From positions 2,029,029 through 2,093,028 of the forward strand of contig NZ_FSRT01000001.1 of NCBI RefSeq assembly GCF_900143015.1: a stretch of DNA of 64,000 nucleotides, in the 5' to 3' direction. Shown one piece after another: positions 53,115 to 62,033 of this stretch (position 1 is the first letter of the stretch; every line of letters starts with the position of its first letter). Source of the stretch: Fibrobacter sp. UWB11. GTDB taxonomy: Bacteria > Fibrobacterota > Fibrobacteria > Fibrobacterales > Fibrobacteraceae. The position numbers and the translations under genes are program-made. A model generated the notes under the pieces. That model was not told where the DNA came from. It was given only the letters and a program-made list of their open reading frames with translations, and did not search any database.

Positions 53115-54221
53115 ATGCACGTCACACAATTCCTCCCCCGCTGTTTTTCGTTTGCGCTCGCATTGGGCGGTTTTGGGGTGTGTGCGGCTGCGAATTTGGA
53201 CGGAGTTTTTGACGCAGGTTGGACGACAGCATACCAATCAGCGGATTCGCTTACGCATATGCACCAAAGATTGCATGAGCTCGGCATGGAACAGGTCGTA
53301 TTGCAATATGCGGCGGTCGAAAAAACGCACTTGTATTACCCCTCGCAGCTAGACTTTTTGCAGAACACGCAATACAAGAACAACCAGCTTTTCCCCAAAA
53401 GCATCGATGCGGCAAAGGCAGCCGGGAACAAGATTTGGCTCGGACTTTATTACGATGGAGAAAATTGGTACATTCCACCGACGATATCGCAACTCGATAC
53501 ACTGGCAGCGAGAAATATAAAAGTGCTCGACGAACTGCACGCTCTTTATGGAAACGAAACTGTAATTGAAGGGGTTTATATTCCGCAAGAAATTGCGCGC
53601 TATTATTGGGATGGGCTCAGAGCAGATGCGACCGCGGCAGCACTCGCAACGCACTTTTTGATTCCGGTCACGCGAGCTGTACAAGCTAAAGGTTGGAAAG
53701 TCATGACCGCTCCGTTTTACAACCAGAATTTGGAAACGCCCGAAAAACTACAAGCATTTTTCGAATCGCTTTTTGCCACAGGTTTCAAGCCGGATATCAT
53801 CGCCGTGCAAGAGGGCGTTGGGGCAAGCGATGCAGGCAAAGCTCACGCAAGCACTGCAACCGTTGGCAACTACGAGCGGGCGGTCGCCAAAGTTTGTTCG
53901 CAATACGGGATTGAATTTTGGGTTGATATGGAACTGTTCCGCACGGACGATTTACACACGCTTGCCGATAGCGCAAGACTTTCGGCGCAATTGGATACTG
54001 CACTCGCGGCGGGAGCGTCAAAGGTTATTGCTTACGACTTAGCCGTTCTCGGAAATGCAGGTTTAGATTCACTTGAAAAATGGTTCCCGCGAGACACATC
54101 GCAAGCAACTCCAATTAAAGAGCGCCGCGCACAAAGAAAGACGCAAAAGTACGGCAATCTGTACAATAAAGAAATCCGCTATTACAAGCTGAACGGTGCA
54201 AGAGTAAAGACAAGCGAATAA
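53115..54221 (+). CDS. Secreted DUF4434-type protein (TIM-barrel, glycoside-hydrolase-like)
   Basis: 368 residues with signal peptide about 1-25 (FSFALALGGFGVCAAA). LDGVFDAGWTTAYQSADSLTH, then HELGMEQVVLQYAA, GNKIWLGLYYDGENWYIPPT, EGVYIPQEIARYYW and FKPDIIAVQEGVGASD follow the DUF4434 pattern, a TIM-barrel fold related to glycoside hydrolases. A glutamate in IPQEI and another in VQEGVG are candidate acids. It is divergent from the lyase-like gene, so the two probably act on plant or host polysaccharide together. Confidence 0.8.
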   Translation: MHVTQFLPRCFSFALALGGFGVCAAANLDGVFDAGWTTAYQSADSLTHMHQRLHELGMEQVVLQYAAVEKTHLYYPSQLDFLQNTQYKNNQLFPKSIDAAKAAGNKIWLGLYYDGENWYIPPTISQLDTLAARNIKVLDELHALYGNETVIEGVYIPQEIARYYWDGLRADATAAALATHFLIPVTRAVQAKGWKVMTAPFYNQNLETPEKLQAFFESLFATGFKPDIIAVQEGVGASDAGKAHASTATVGNYERAVAKVCSQYGIEFWVDMELFRTDDLHTLADSARLSAQLDTALAAGASKVIAYDLAVLGNAGLDSLEKWFPRDTSQATPIKERRAQRKTQKYGNLYNKEIRYYKLNGARVKTSE

Positions 54222-54254
54222 TTTATTATTATTTTCAAATAAAAAAGGAGAATT

Positions 54255-54863
54255 ATGAAAAAATTTATCTTATTCATCACATTTACCTTCGCCCTCTTCT
54301 TTGCGGGTTGTGCAGGATCCAGCAGCAGTAATCCTTCATACACAAACTATCGTTTCTTGACAGGTAATCTGTACCTCCATACCGAAATTCCAGTACCCAC
54401 AGAAATTGATCTTAAATTCATCAACAAAAATCACGATTACAAATACGCAAAACCGATTTACACCTATGAAAGAAGCCTCTCCGCTTTTTCATTTATCAAA
54501 GACGATGTCATTACAAGAATTAGGGCAATGGCCCCAAGGTTTATGAAAGCCGATACAAACTTTCACCCTGCTGAAAACTTGAGCGATTCAGAGTATATCG
54601 ACTTTTATATCAAATACGTTCTTACACATTACTACCCATCGACATCCAAAGAGGAGGCAATCTACAACAGTGAGCTCAACTACGGTTACAATTGTCATTA
54701 TCCCAAGGATCCTGACATCATTCATTGCGTAGCGCTTCGCATAACGCCCCAAAGAAATTTTGTCGCCATAGAAATGACCGCTCCGACAAGATCCGAAGAG
54801 AATGTCAAAGACTGGATTGTACCCACAATCGAAAGCGTTGACGAAAAAATGGTGCAGAAATAA
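54255..54863 (+). CDS. Lipoprotein of unknown function
   Basis: 202 residues; signal and lipobox in LFFAGCAGSSSS. The mature part has no family I recognise, with a YIDFYIKYVLTHYYPS segment. An AAGGAG precedes the start. It lies 18 bases before a DUF4419 gene on the same strand, and both are exported. Confidence 0.75.
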   Translation: MKKFILFITFTFALFFAGCAGSSSSNPSYTNYRFLTGNLYLHTEIPVPTEIDLKFINKNHDYKYAKPIYTYERSLSAFSFIKDDVITRIRAMAPRFMKADTNFHPAENLSDSEYIDFYIKYVLTHYYPSTSKEEAIYNSELNYGYNCHYPKDPDIIHCVALRITPQRNFVAIEMTAPTRSEENVKDWIVPTIESVDEKMVQK

Positions 54864-54881
54864 ACCTCTATATATCGGGTC

Positions 54882-55958
54882 ATGAATAAATTTATTTTCA
54901 TCCTGTTTTTTGCAATTGGGCTTGGGACCTCTGCAGCTGACGCAATTGTCAAGGACAAAAAAGTCAAAGAGAGCAAGCCCAAATACGCCATGACCGAAAT
55001 CATGGATTTTGATGGTCAGCAAGTTCTCTTAGAAGAACGTACAGACAAAAAGTTTATCCAAGATTTATATATCGACGATTACAAATTTCCACACCCTTTT
55101 GTTGCCATGGTCGGGACCGCTTTTGCGAATCACCACTCTATCGAGATTTATCCCGATGACATTTGGCTTTTGATTATGGACGGAATCCGTCTGCATGTCA
55201 AAAACAATCGCGATAAGTTTAAAGATAAATTCGTAAAAAACGAAGCAGACACAAATCTTGTCATAAACGACAATGCGCTTACTTTGCAATCGCCACCTAG
55301 CGCATGGAAAAAAAACATTGCACAAATATACGATTCACTTTACCAAAAACTCCCGGAAGATACAAGAAGTTCTTTCGACATTGACTTTTCCACATCCACT
55401 GCAATTGACAAGTTCGTTGCAAAAGCAACGCTCATGGCCATCAGCTCGGAATATTACTCTTACTCCATACACACTTTGTGCGGGATTCCTCAAATTATCA
55501 TCAAAGGAAAAAAGCGAGATTGGCAAAAACTGAAAGACTCATTCGATAAACTAGCGAATATTTTTGACATGCCCTGGTGGGCTGAACAACTCGATCCGAT
55601 TCTAAATGAATTTATCCAGACTTTCAACAACAAGATTAACATGAAATTTTGGAGGAAAATCTACAAATACGTCCCTGAGGATCTCGGTTGCGGAGCTACC
55701 CCGCACATCAACGGATGGATAGCAAAATTCTTCCCTTACATTGTCAATGGAGAACAGGAACACAGAACCAATTGGGACGAACAAATCCAATACAAAGACA
55801 TTTCAGCCGGGAAAAACGATGTTTTCATTACATGGAAACATCTTGGCAAAGAAATTTACTTACTATTATCCACCGGATTTTGGGGCGTGACCATCGACCC
55901 GAAAACAAAGCGTTTGAGAACAATCCGCGGATACGCGCTGACGAAGGATAGGGATTAG
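54882..55958 (+). CDS. Exported DUF4419 protein
   Basis: 358 residues with signal peptide about 1-20 (IFILFFAIGLGTSAADA). Central DUF4419 signature: PFVAMVGTAFANHHSIEIYP, then DDIWLLIMDGIRLHVKNN, plus LCGIPQIIIKGKKRDWQKLK and MPWWAEQLDPILNEFIQTF near the C-terminus. DUF4419 has no assigned function. It probably forms a unit with the preceding lipoprotein. Its stop overlaps a convergent 64-residue gene by four bases. Confidence 0.85.
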   Translation: MNKFIFILFFAIGLGTSAADAIVKDKKVKESKPKYAMTEIMDFDGQQVLLEERTDKKFIQDLYIDDYKFPHPFVAMVGTAFANHHSIEIYPDDIWLLIMDGIRLHVKNNRDKFKDKFVKNEADTNLVINDNALTLQSPPSAWKKNIAQIYDSLYQKLPEDTRSSFDIDFSTSTAIDKFVAKATLMAISSEYYSYSIHTLCGIPQIIIKGKKRDWQKLKDSFDKLANIFDMPWWAEQLDPILNEFIQTFNNKINMKFWRKIYKYVPEDLGCGATPHINGWIAKFFPYIVNGEQEHRTNWDEQIQYKDISAGKNDVFITWKHLGKEIYLLLSTGFWGVTIDPKTKRLRTIRGYALTKDRD

Positions 55959-56149
55959 GATTTTTTCGTTAATTTGCCGCCCGCGATGAGCACTAAAAAG
56001 GCGGCACCGCCAACGCCAACAATTTTCTTGATATCGCTCCAAAATTCGCGACGTTTTTCTTTGCACGATTCGCAAAGTTTTTCAAAGTCCTCGGCTTTAT
56101 CGCAACCGCATTTTTTGCATTTATTCCACAATTTCTGAAGCATAGCCAA
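55955..56149 (-). CDS. Small zinc-ribbon-like protein with C-terminal membrane helix
   Basis: 64 residues. Two cysteine pairs, CKKCGCDK and CESCKEK, suggest a zinc-binding hairpin; residues about 44-58 (IVGVGGAAFLVLIAGG) are a membrane helix followed by a short basic tail. No family recognised. Convergent with and overlapping the DUF4419 gene by four bases. Confidence 0.55.
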   Translation of the reverse strand: MAMLQKLWNKCKKCGCDKAEDFEKLCESCKEKRREFWSDIKKIVGVGGAAFLVLIAGGKLTKKS

Positions 56150-56392
56150 ACTCCTTAATCGTTGAAGGTGAACGAGAAGTCTTTTTAAAATACCATTTTT
56201 TGTTAGGAATGAGAGTAACGGGAATCACAATTTTTGGGGGATGGCATCCTCACCCAAACTTTTATATATTTGACGCCTACAGCGTCCGCGGCGACGGCTC
56301 GGTAATAAAAATACGCCAGCATATTTTTGCAACGCTAGCCTTGCACGCTTATGAAGTACTGTTTTAAAGGCGAAGCCAAGGAGCAGTTTAAA

Positions 56393-56596
56393 ATGGATTT
56401 CAAGAAATGCAGCGAAGTTTATGGATACAAATCCATTGCCGAAGTCGAAGAAGAAGAAATGGCGGAAAAGATTGCTCAACGTGATCGTGACTGGATCGAT
56501 GCCATGTTTGCCAATGGCAAATTAACTGATGAAGACATCTCTAGCATTTCGGGCGTTCCGCTAGACGAAATCCAAAAGCGTAGAGCGCAACGCTAA
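56393..56596 (+). CDS. Small protein resembling the tail of Rpn/PD-(D/E)xK transposase-family proteins
   Basis: 67 residues from ATG 56393, which has AAGGAG 9 bases upstream; the frame is open to 56351. A central acidic helix is followed by LTDEDISSISGVPLDEIQKR, a pattern found at the C-terminus of PD-(D/E)xK transposase-like (PDDEXK_2) proteins, where it forms a small helical element. Either a stand-alone small protein or the remnant of a larger gene. It has its own terminator. Confidence 0.5.
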   Translation: MDFKKCSEVYGYKSIAEVEEEEMAEKIAQRDRDWIDAMFANGKLTDEDISSISGVPLDEIQKRRAQR

Positions 56597-56614
56597 ACAG
56601 TCCATTTGAAAATG

Positions 56615-56645
56615 TCCACGGTGATAAAGCCGTGGATTTTTATTT
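56615..56645 (+). terminator. Terminator after the 67-residue gene
   Basis: TCCACGG - TGATAAAG - CCGTGGA - TTTTTATTT. Confidence 0.88.
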
Positions 56646-56722
56646 AGTTCATCTATGGTAAAATTTCAACGAAATACGGAAAATGTTTAGATATTCCGAA
56701 TTTGGTTGAAAAGTTTTTAAAG

Positions 56723-56757
56723 AAACGACTACAAATTTGAATATTTGTAGTCGTTTT
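56723..56757. terminator. Perfect 14-bp hairpin, possible second terminator
   Basis: AAACGACTACAAAT - TTGAAT - ATTTGTAGTCGTTT then TG. The T-run is short, so it may instead be a repeat or a processing signal. Confidence 0.6.
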
Positions 56758-57100
56758 GTACAGACAAATTGCGTTAGGGATAGTGACCACGGTGTGGCGA
56801 AGCAAGGCTCCGTCGCAAGAGCTGCGCGGGGGTGCCACAGGTGCGCACGGGCGTTTCTTGCGATATAGCCCGACCTTGCCCAAGGCAAGGGAACGCCCAA
56901 CACAAGTCTTGCGCAAGGAGATTCCCCATCAAGTGGGGAATGACATGAAAGAAGTGCTCAGGAACAAAGCAAAACAGGCTTGTTATGCGCTCTGTTCCGC
57001 ACGCGGCACGCAAAAGTTCCTAAATTTTAGCTAGTAACATTCTCTACCGGGATCGCCATCCCGATGGATTAACTCTCAACAAATGAGGAACAAACAAAAA
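56758..57100. other. Gene-free region upstream of the carboxynorspermidine dehydrogenase gene
   Basis: About 340 bases with no credible gene. It contains GC-rich palindromic pieces (CCTTGCCCAAGGCAAGG) and the dispersed element ATTCCCCATCAAGTGGGGAATGACA (56924 on). GAGG at 57085-57088 precedes the next start codon. Confidence 0.5.
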
Positions 57101-58375
57101 ATGGCAAGAGCATTGATTATCGGTTGTGGCGCCGTTGCCACAGTTGCTATCAAGAAGTGCTGCACCTGCAGCGAAGTTTTTAGCGAAATCTGCATCGCCA
57201 GCCGTCATCGCGAAAATTGCGAGAAGTTGGCTCAGGAACTCCGCCCGAATACGAAGACGGTCATCACGACTGCCGCCGTGGACGCTGACAAGGCCGAGAA
57301 CGTCTCTGCTCTCATTAAGCAATACAAGCCGGACCTGGTGATGAATATCGCTCTCCCCTACCAGGACCTCGCCATCATGGATGCATGCCTTGAATGTGGC
57401 GTGAACTACATGGACACAGCTAACTACGAGCCGGAAAATATCGACGATCCGGAATGGCGCAAGGTCTACGACAAGCGCTGCAAGGAAAAGGGCTTTAGCG
57501 CCTACTTCGATTACAGCTGGCAGTGGGCTTACAAAGAAAAGTTTGAAAAGGCTGGTCTCACGGCATTGCTCGGTTCCGGCTTTGACCCGGGTGTTTCTCA
57601 GGCATACTGCGCCTACGCCTTGAAGCACCAGTTCGATACCATCGAAGAAATCGACATTCTCGACTGCAATGGCGGCGATCACGGTTACAAGTTCGCAACG
57701 AACTTCAACCCGGAAATCAACCTCCGCGAAGTTTCTGCTCCGGGCAGCTACTGGGACACGGACGAAAACGGCAAGGGCCACTGGGTTGAAATTCCGGCTA
57801 TGAGCATCAAGCGCGAATACAACTTCGCACAGGTTGGCAAGAAGGACATGTACCTCCTCCACCACGAAGAAATTGAATCTCTCGCCCAGAACATTCCGGG
57901 CATCAAGCGCATCCGCTTCTTCATGACATTTGGTCAGAGCTACCTCGACCACATGCGTTGCCTCGAAGACGTGGGCATGCTCAGCACACAGCCGATCAAG
58001 TTCCAGGGTCAGGACATTGTTCCTATCCAGTTCCTCAAGGCTCTCCTCCCGGATCCGGCAAGCCTCGGCCCCCGCACTGTTGGCAAGACCAACATCGGTT
58101 GCATTTTCAAGGGTACTAAGGATGGCAAGCCGAAGACTTACTATCTGTACAACGTTTGCGACCACCAGGAATGCTACAAGGAACTCGGCAGCCAGGCTAT
58201 CGCCTACACGACTGGCGTTCCGGCTATGTGCGGTGCCATGATGGTGCTCACGGGCAAGTGGAACAAGCCGGGTGTGCATACGGTCGAAGAGTTCGATCCG
58301 GATCCGTTCATGGAAGCCCTCACGAAGTACGGTCTCCCGTGGAACGAAGACTTTAATCCTGTATTAGTCGACTAA
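57101..58375 (+). CDS. Carboxynorspermidine (carboxyspermidine) dehydrogenase, saccharopine-dehydrogenase family
   Basis: 424 residues from ATG 57101; an ATG six codons upstream overlaps the ribosome-binding site and is less likely. N-terminal Rossmann NAD(P) motif ALIIGCGAVATVAIKKC. Family text: NIALPYQDLAIMDACLECG, YMDTANYEPENID, LLGSGFDPGVSQAYCAYAL and TTGVPAMCGAMMVLTGKW. The enzyme condenses a diamine with aspartate semialdehyde to make carboxy(nor)spermidine. Its neighbour is arginine decarboxylase, which feeds the same pathway. The decarboxylase that completes the route (NspC-type) is not in the window. Confidence 0.88.
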   Translation: MARALIIGCGAVATVAIKKCCTCSEVFSEICIASRHRENCEKLAQELRPNTKTVITTAAVDADKAENVSALIKQYKPDLVMNIALPYQDLAIMDACLECGVNYMDTANYEPENIDDPEWRKVYDKRCKEKGFSAYFDYSWQWAYKEKFEKAGLTALLGSGFDPGVSQAYCAYALKHQFDTIEEIDILDCNGGDHGYKFATNFNPEINLREVSAPGSYWDTDENGKGHWVEIPAMSIKREYNFAQVGKKDMYLLHHEEIESLAQNIPGIKRIRFFMTFGQSYLDHMRCLEDVGMLSTQPIKFQGQDIVPIQFLKALLPDPASLGPRTVGKTNIGCIFKGTKDGKPKTYYLYNVCDHQECYKELGSQAIAYTTGVPAMCGAMMVLTGKWNKPGVHTVEEFDPDPFMEALTKYGLPWNEDFNPVLVD

Positions 58376-58500
58376 AAAAGTCGGTCATTAGTAGTTAGTC
58401 ATTGGTTATTAGTTGTTATAAAAGCGACAAAGTCGCCTAGTATAAACTACAGACTAATGACTATTGACTAATAACTAAACTTGACACCTGATTCTTGAGA
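58376..58500. repeat. Inverted TTAG-rich arrays around a small hairpin
   Basis: TCATTAGTAGTTAGTCATTG on the left and AATGACTATTGACTAATAAC on the right are mirror arrays; GCGACAAAGTCGC (58425-58437) sits between them. Member of the TTAG array family. Confidence 0.65.
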
Positions 58501-58507
58501 CTAAACA

Positions 58508-60406
58508 ATGAAAAAATGGCGCATTGACGATTCCCGAGATCTTTACAACGTAAAGGGTTGGGGCGTAAGTTACTTTGACATTAACGACAAGGGTCACGCG
58601 ACGGTTTCGCCGATCAAGAATGGCGGTCCGAGCATCGACCTTTACGAGCTCGTGCAGGAACTTTCCTTGCGCGATGTTTCGACTCCTGTGTTGTTGCGCT
58701 TCCCGGATATTCTGGACAGCCGCATCGAAAAGATTCACGAGTGCTTCACGAAGGCAACGACTGAATACGGTTACAAGGGCGGTCATTACAGCATCTTCCC
58801 AATCAAGGTGAACCAGCAGCGCGCGGTCTTGGAAGAAGTGGTGAGTCACGGTTCCAAGTTCAACATCGGCCTTGAGGCAGGTTCCAAGCCGGAACTCCAC
58901 GCGGTGCTTGCGAACATGGAAAATCCGGACGCGTTGATTATCTGCAACGGCTACAAGGACGAAGACTTTATCGAGCTTGCTCTCCTCGCACAGAAGATGG
59001 GCAAGAAGATTTTCATTGTCGTCGAAAAGATGAACGAGCTTCACTTGGTTGTTGACTTGTCTCGTCGAATCGGCGTGCGCCCGAACATCGGTATTCGTAT
59101 CAAGCTTGCAAGCTCTGGCAGCGGCAAGTGGGAAGAATCCGGCGGATACCACAGCAAGTTCGGTCTGAACAGTTCTGAACTTTTGGAAGCTCTCGACTAC
59201 ATCAAGGAAGAGAAGATGGAAGACTGCATGAAGCTCATCCACTTCCACTTGGGTAGCCAGATTACGAACATTCGCCATATCAAGAATGGACTCCGCGAAG
59301 TGTCGCAGTTCTACGTCCAAATTAGAAAGATGGGCATGGGCCTTGAATTCGTGGACGTGGGCGGCGGCCTCGGTGTCGATTACGACGGTACGCGTAGTTC
59401 TAACGCAAGTTCCGTGAACTATTCCATCCAGGAATACGCAAACGACGTTGTGTACGCGATGTTCGAAGCATGCGAAAATGCCGATGTACCTCACCCGAAT
59501 ATCATTGCGGAATCGGGCCGTGCTCTTTCGGCACACCATTCCATCTTGGTGTTCAACGTGCTTGAAACGGCTGGCCAGGCATTCTTTGACGAAAGCGTTC
59601 ACGAAATTAGCGATGACGCTCCGGAAGCACTGAAGGACTTGTACGGCATTTACAAGAGCCTTTCTCCGAAGAACTTGCTCGAAAGCTGGCACGATGCCAT
59701 GCAGATTAACGACGACACCTTGAGCGGTTTCAAGATGGGCGACGTGGATTTGCAGACGCGCGCTATGAGCGAACGTTTGTTCTGGAGCATAGCCCGCAAG
59801 GTGGACTTGCTCGCACGCGACTTGCGCCATCCGCCTTATGAATTGAGCGAACTCCCGCGCTTGCTCGCCGAAAAGTACTTCTGCAACTTCAGCCTTTTCC
59901 AGAGCCTCCCGGACAGCTGGGGCGTGGATCAGGTGTTCCCGATTATGCCGATCCAGCGTTTGGACGAAGAGCCGACGATTGAGACGACGATTCAGGACGT
60001 GACTTGCGATAGCGACGGCAAGATTGACATGTTCGTTCGCGGCGGCGAAGTGGCACGCACCATTCCGCTCCACCCGATCAAGAAGGACGAACCGTACTTT
60101 ATCGCGGTTTACCTCGTCGGTGCCTACCAAGAAATTCTCGGTGACCTCCACAACCTCTTTGGCGATACGAACGCGGTGCACATTGTCTGCAACGACAAGG
60201 GCGGCTACGATATTGACAAGGTGATTGACGGTGAATCCGTGGAAGACGTGCTCGACTACGTGAACTTCAGCGACAAGGCTCTTGTCCGCAACATGGAAAA
60301 CTGGGTCACGCGCTCTGTGAAGGAAGGAAAGATTACGCTTCAGGAAGGCAAGGAATTCTTGAACATCTATCGTTCCGGACTTTACGGGTACACGTATCTG
60401 GAATAA
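58508..60406 (+). CDS. speA: Biosynthetic arginine decarboxylase
   Basis: 632 residues, typical SpeA size. Converts arginine to agmatine, the first step of arginine-derived polyamine synthesis. PLP fold-III features: FPIKVNQQRAVLEEV (Schiff-base lysine), LIHFHLGSQITNIRHIK, VDVGGGLGVDYDGT and IIAESGRALSAHHS. The C-terminal part (from about 490) is the extra domain of SpeA with VYLVGAYQEILGDLHNLFGD, which carries the conserved acidic residues. It follows the dehydrogenase gene, separated by an inverted TTAG array. Confidence 0.95.
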   Translation: MKKWRIDDSRDLYNVKGWGVSYFDINDKGHATVSPIKNGGPSIDLYELVQELSLRDVSTPVLLRFPDILDSRIEKIHECFTKATTEYGYKGGHYSIFPIKVNQQRAVLEEVVSHGSKFNIGLEAGSKPELHAVLANMENPDALIICNGYKDEDFIELALLAQKMGKKIFIVVEKMNELHLVVDLSRRIGVRPNIGIRIKLASSGSGKWEESGGYHSKFGLNSSELLEALDYIKEEKMEDCMKLIHFHLGSQITNIRHIKNGLREVSQFYVQIRKMGMGLEFVDVGGGLGVDYDGTRSSNASSVNYSIQEYANDVVYAMFEACENADVPHPNIIAESGRALSAHHSILVFNVLETAGQAFFDESVHEISDDAPEALKDLYGIYKSLSPKNLLESWHDAMQINDDTLSGFKMGDVDLQTRAMSERLFWSIARKVDLLARDLRHPPYELSELPRLLAEKYFCNFSLFQSLPDSWGVDQVFPIMPIQRLDEEPTIETTIQDVTCDSDGKIDMFVRGGEVARTIPLHPIKKDEPYFIAVYLVGAYQEILGDLHNLFGDTNAVHIVCNDKGGYDIDKVIDGESVEDVLDYVNFSDKALVRNMENWVTRSVKEGKITLQEGKEFLNIYRSGLYGYTYLE

Positions 60407-60453
60407 AGTTACTAGATACTCGTTAATAGTTACTAGTAGATTCGCGGAAGTCA

Positions 60454-61320
60454 ATGGAACGGAACAACTACAAGATTGCGGTTTTGCTAGCCACTTACAA
60501 TGGCGGCAAGTACATCTGGGAACAGCTTGAATCGCTGTTCCAGCAATCTTGTAAACAGTTCCATTTGTATGTTCGTGATGACGGCTCCTCGGACGATACA
60601 ATGAAAATCGTCGAGCAATTTCACGGAATGTTTCCAGACAGAGTTACGATTTTAAAAGACTCGCAAAAGCACAGAGGCGCGGCGAAGTCTTTTATGTATT
60701 TGCTCGAAAATGTGGATTCCGAGTATTACATGTTCTGCGACCAGGACGATATTTGGTTGCCGGAGAAAATCGAAAAGACTTTTGCTCGGATGAAGGAAAT
60801 CGAGAAGGCTGTTGCCGAAGCCCCGAAAGTTGTTATGGATGGAACTGCCGCGAAAAACGTGCCGATTCTCGTAGCGACGGATTTGGGCATTGTCGACGAA
60901 CAACTTAATTTACTTTCGGAATCGTTCAACAAAGATTTGAAAATTGACGTTTTCCGCAAGCACCCAGAATTAATTTGTGTGCGCCACGTGGTCACCGGTT
61001 GCACGATGATGTTCAACCGCGCCGCAAAATTGGCAGCACTCCCTATGTCTCCTCGCGCTACCATGCACGACGAATGGGTCGCCCTTTGCGTCCACTTCAA
61101 AGGCGGAGTCATTTCGATTCTCGACGACTCGACGATTCTTTACCGTCAGCACACCAGCAATACGCTTGGCGCAGAACAGGCCCGCAAAGGCTTTTTCACA
61201 CGCGCCATCGCCCGCGCAGGGCAAAAACAGTTCTTCCAAGTCGCAAAATTGCTCCACAAGGATTTCGGATTATCGTACTTAAAGTTCTTGATGTACAAAA
61301 TTTTGTATAGTTGGTTCTAG
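60454..61320 (+). CDS. Family-2 glycosyltransferase, copy 1
   Basis: 288 residues, GT-A fold: VLLATYNGGKYIWEQLESLF, DDGSSDDT, then the DxD-bearing FCDQDDIWLPEK at about residue 95, and the acceptor-site HDEWVALCVHFKGG. Resembles rhamnosyltransferase-like enzymes acting on lipid-linked or surface polysaccharide. An internal stretch (KAVAEAPKVVMDGTAAKNVP) makes it longer than copy 2. First of three adjacent glycosyltransferases. Confidence 0.88.
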   Translation: MERNNYKIAVLLATYNGGKYIWEQLESLFQQSCKQFHLYVRDDGSSDDTMKIVEQFHGMFPDRVTILKDSQKHRGAAKSFMYLLENVDSEYYMFCDQDDIWLPEKIEKTFARMKEIEKAVAEAPKVVMDGTAAKNVPILVATDLGIVDEQLNLLSESFNKDLKIDVFRKHPELICVRHVVTGCTMMFNRAAKLAALPMSPRATMHDEWVALCVHFKGGVISILDDSTILYRQHTSNTLGAEQARKGFFTRAIARAGQKQFFQVAKLLHKDFGLSYLKFLMYKILYSWF

Positions 61321-61322
61321 GT

Positions 61323-62024
61323 ATGAGAAGAAGCATTTGCATGGCGACCTACAATGGCGCCAAATACATCAAGGAACAGCTGGACAGCATTATTCCGCAA
61401 CTTAGAGAAGATGACGAGCTCATCGTTTCTGATGATGCCTCGAAAGACGATACATTGAAAATCGTCCAGAGCTACAACGATCCGCGAATCAAGATTTTCC
61501 ACAACGAAAATCACGGCGTTGCACACAACTTTGAAAACGCCATGCGTGAAGCCACGGGCGACTTGATTTACTTTGCCGACCAGGACGATGTATGGTTGCC
61601 GGGCAAGCTCGACAAGATGGAAAAGTTCCTCACGGAAGGCGGCTATGACACGATTCTTTGCAACTGTTCGCTCGTCGATGCCAACTTGAACGTCATCAAG
61701 GAACGCCATTACGATGAAAAATGGCCGATGAAAAAATCGCTCTTGCGAAACATCATCAACAATTGCTGGCTCGGTGCCTGCATGTGCTTTACCAAACAAG
61801 TGAAAGACGCTTGCATGCCGTTCCCGCCGAAAGTTGTCGCGCATGATTTGTGGGTCTCGTACTATGCCCAAAAGCATTTCAAGTGCGGTTACCAAGACGA
61901 AGTTTTGCAGCTATACCGCCGTCACGAAAACACAGTCTCGTTCACGGGCGGCAAGAGCACGAACAGCCTCTATTTTAGAATTGCATACCGCGCTTACCTC
62001 GCGTGGCATATCCTTTGGCGTTAG
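61323..62024 (+). CDS. Family-2 glycosyltransferase, copy 2
   Basis: 233 residues from ATG 61323, two bases after the stop of copy 1. MATYNGAKYIKEQLDSIIPQ, DDASKDDT, FADQDDVWLPGKLDKM and VAHDLWVSYYAQK are the expected motifs. Related to copies 1 and 3 but shorter. Probably in one operon with them and active at the inner membrane face on a surface polysaccharide. Confidence 0.9.
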   Translation: MRRSICMATYNGAKYIKEQLDSIIPQLREDDELIVSDDASKDDTLKIVQSYNDPRIKIFHNENHGVAHNFENAMREATGDLIYFADQDDVWLPGKLDKMEKFLTEGGYDTILCNCSLVDANLNVIKERHYDEKWPMKKSLLRNIINNCWLGACMCFTKQVKDACMPFPPKVVAHDLWVSYYAQKHFKCGYQDEVLQLYRRHENTVSFTGGKSTNSLYFRIAYRAYLAWHILWR

Positions 62025-62033
62025 GCATTAAGC

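Noticed and set aside
58475..60601. Long open frame (708 codons) antisense to speA
   Set aside because: Same reason: a shadow of a strongly biased real gene.
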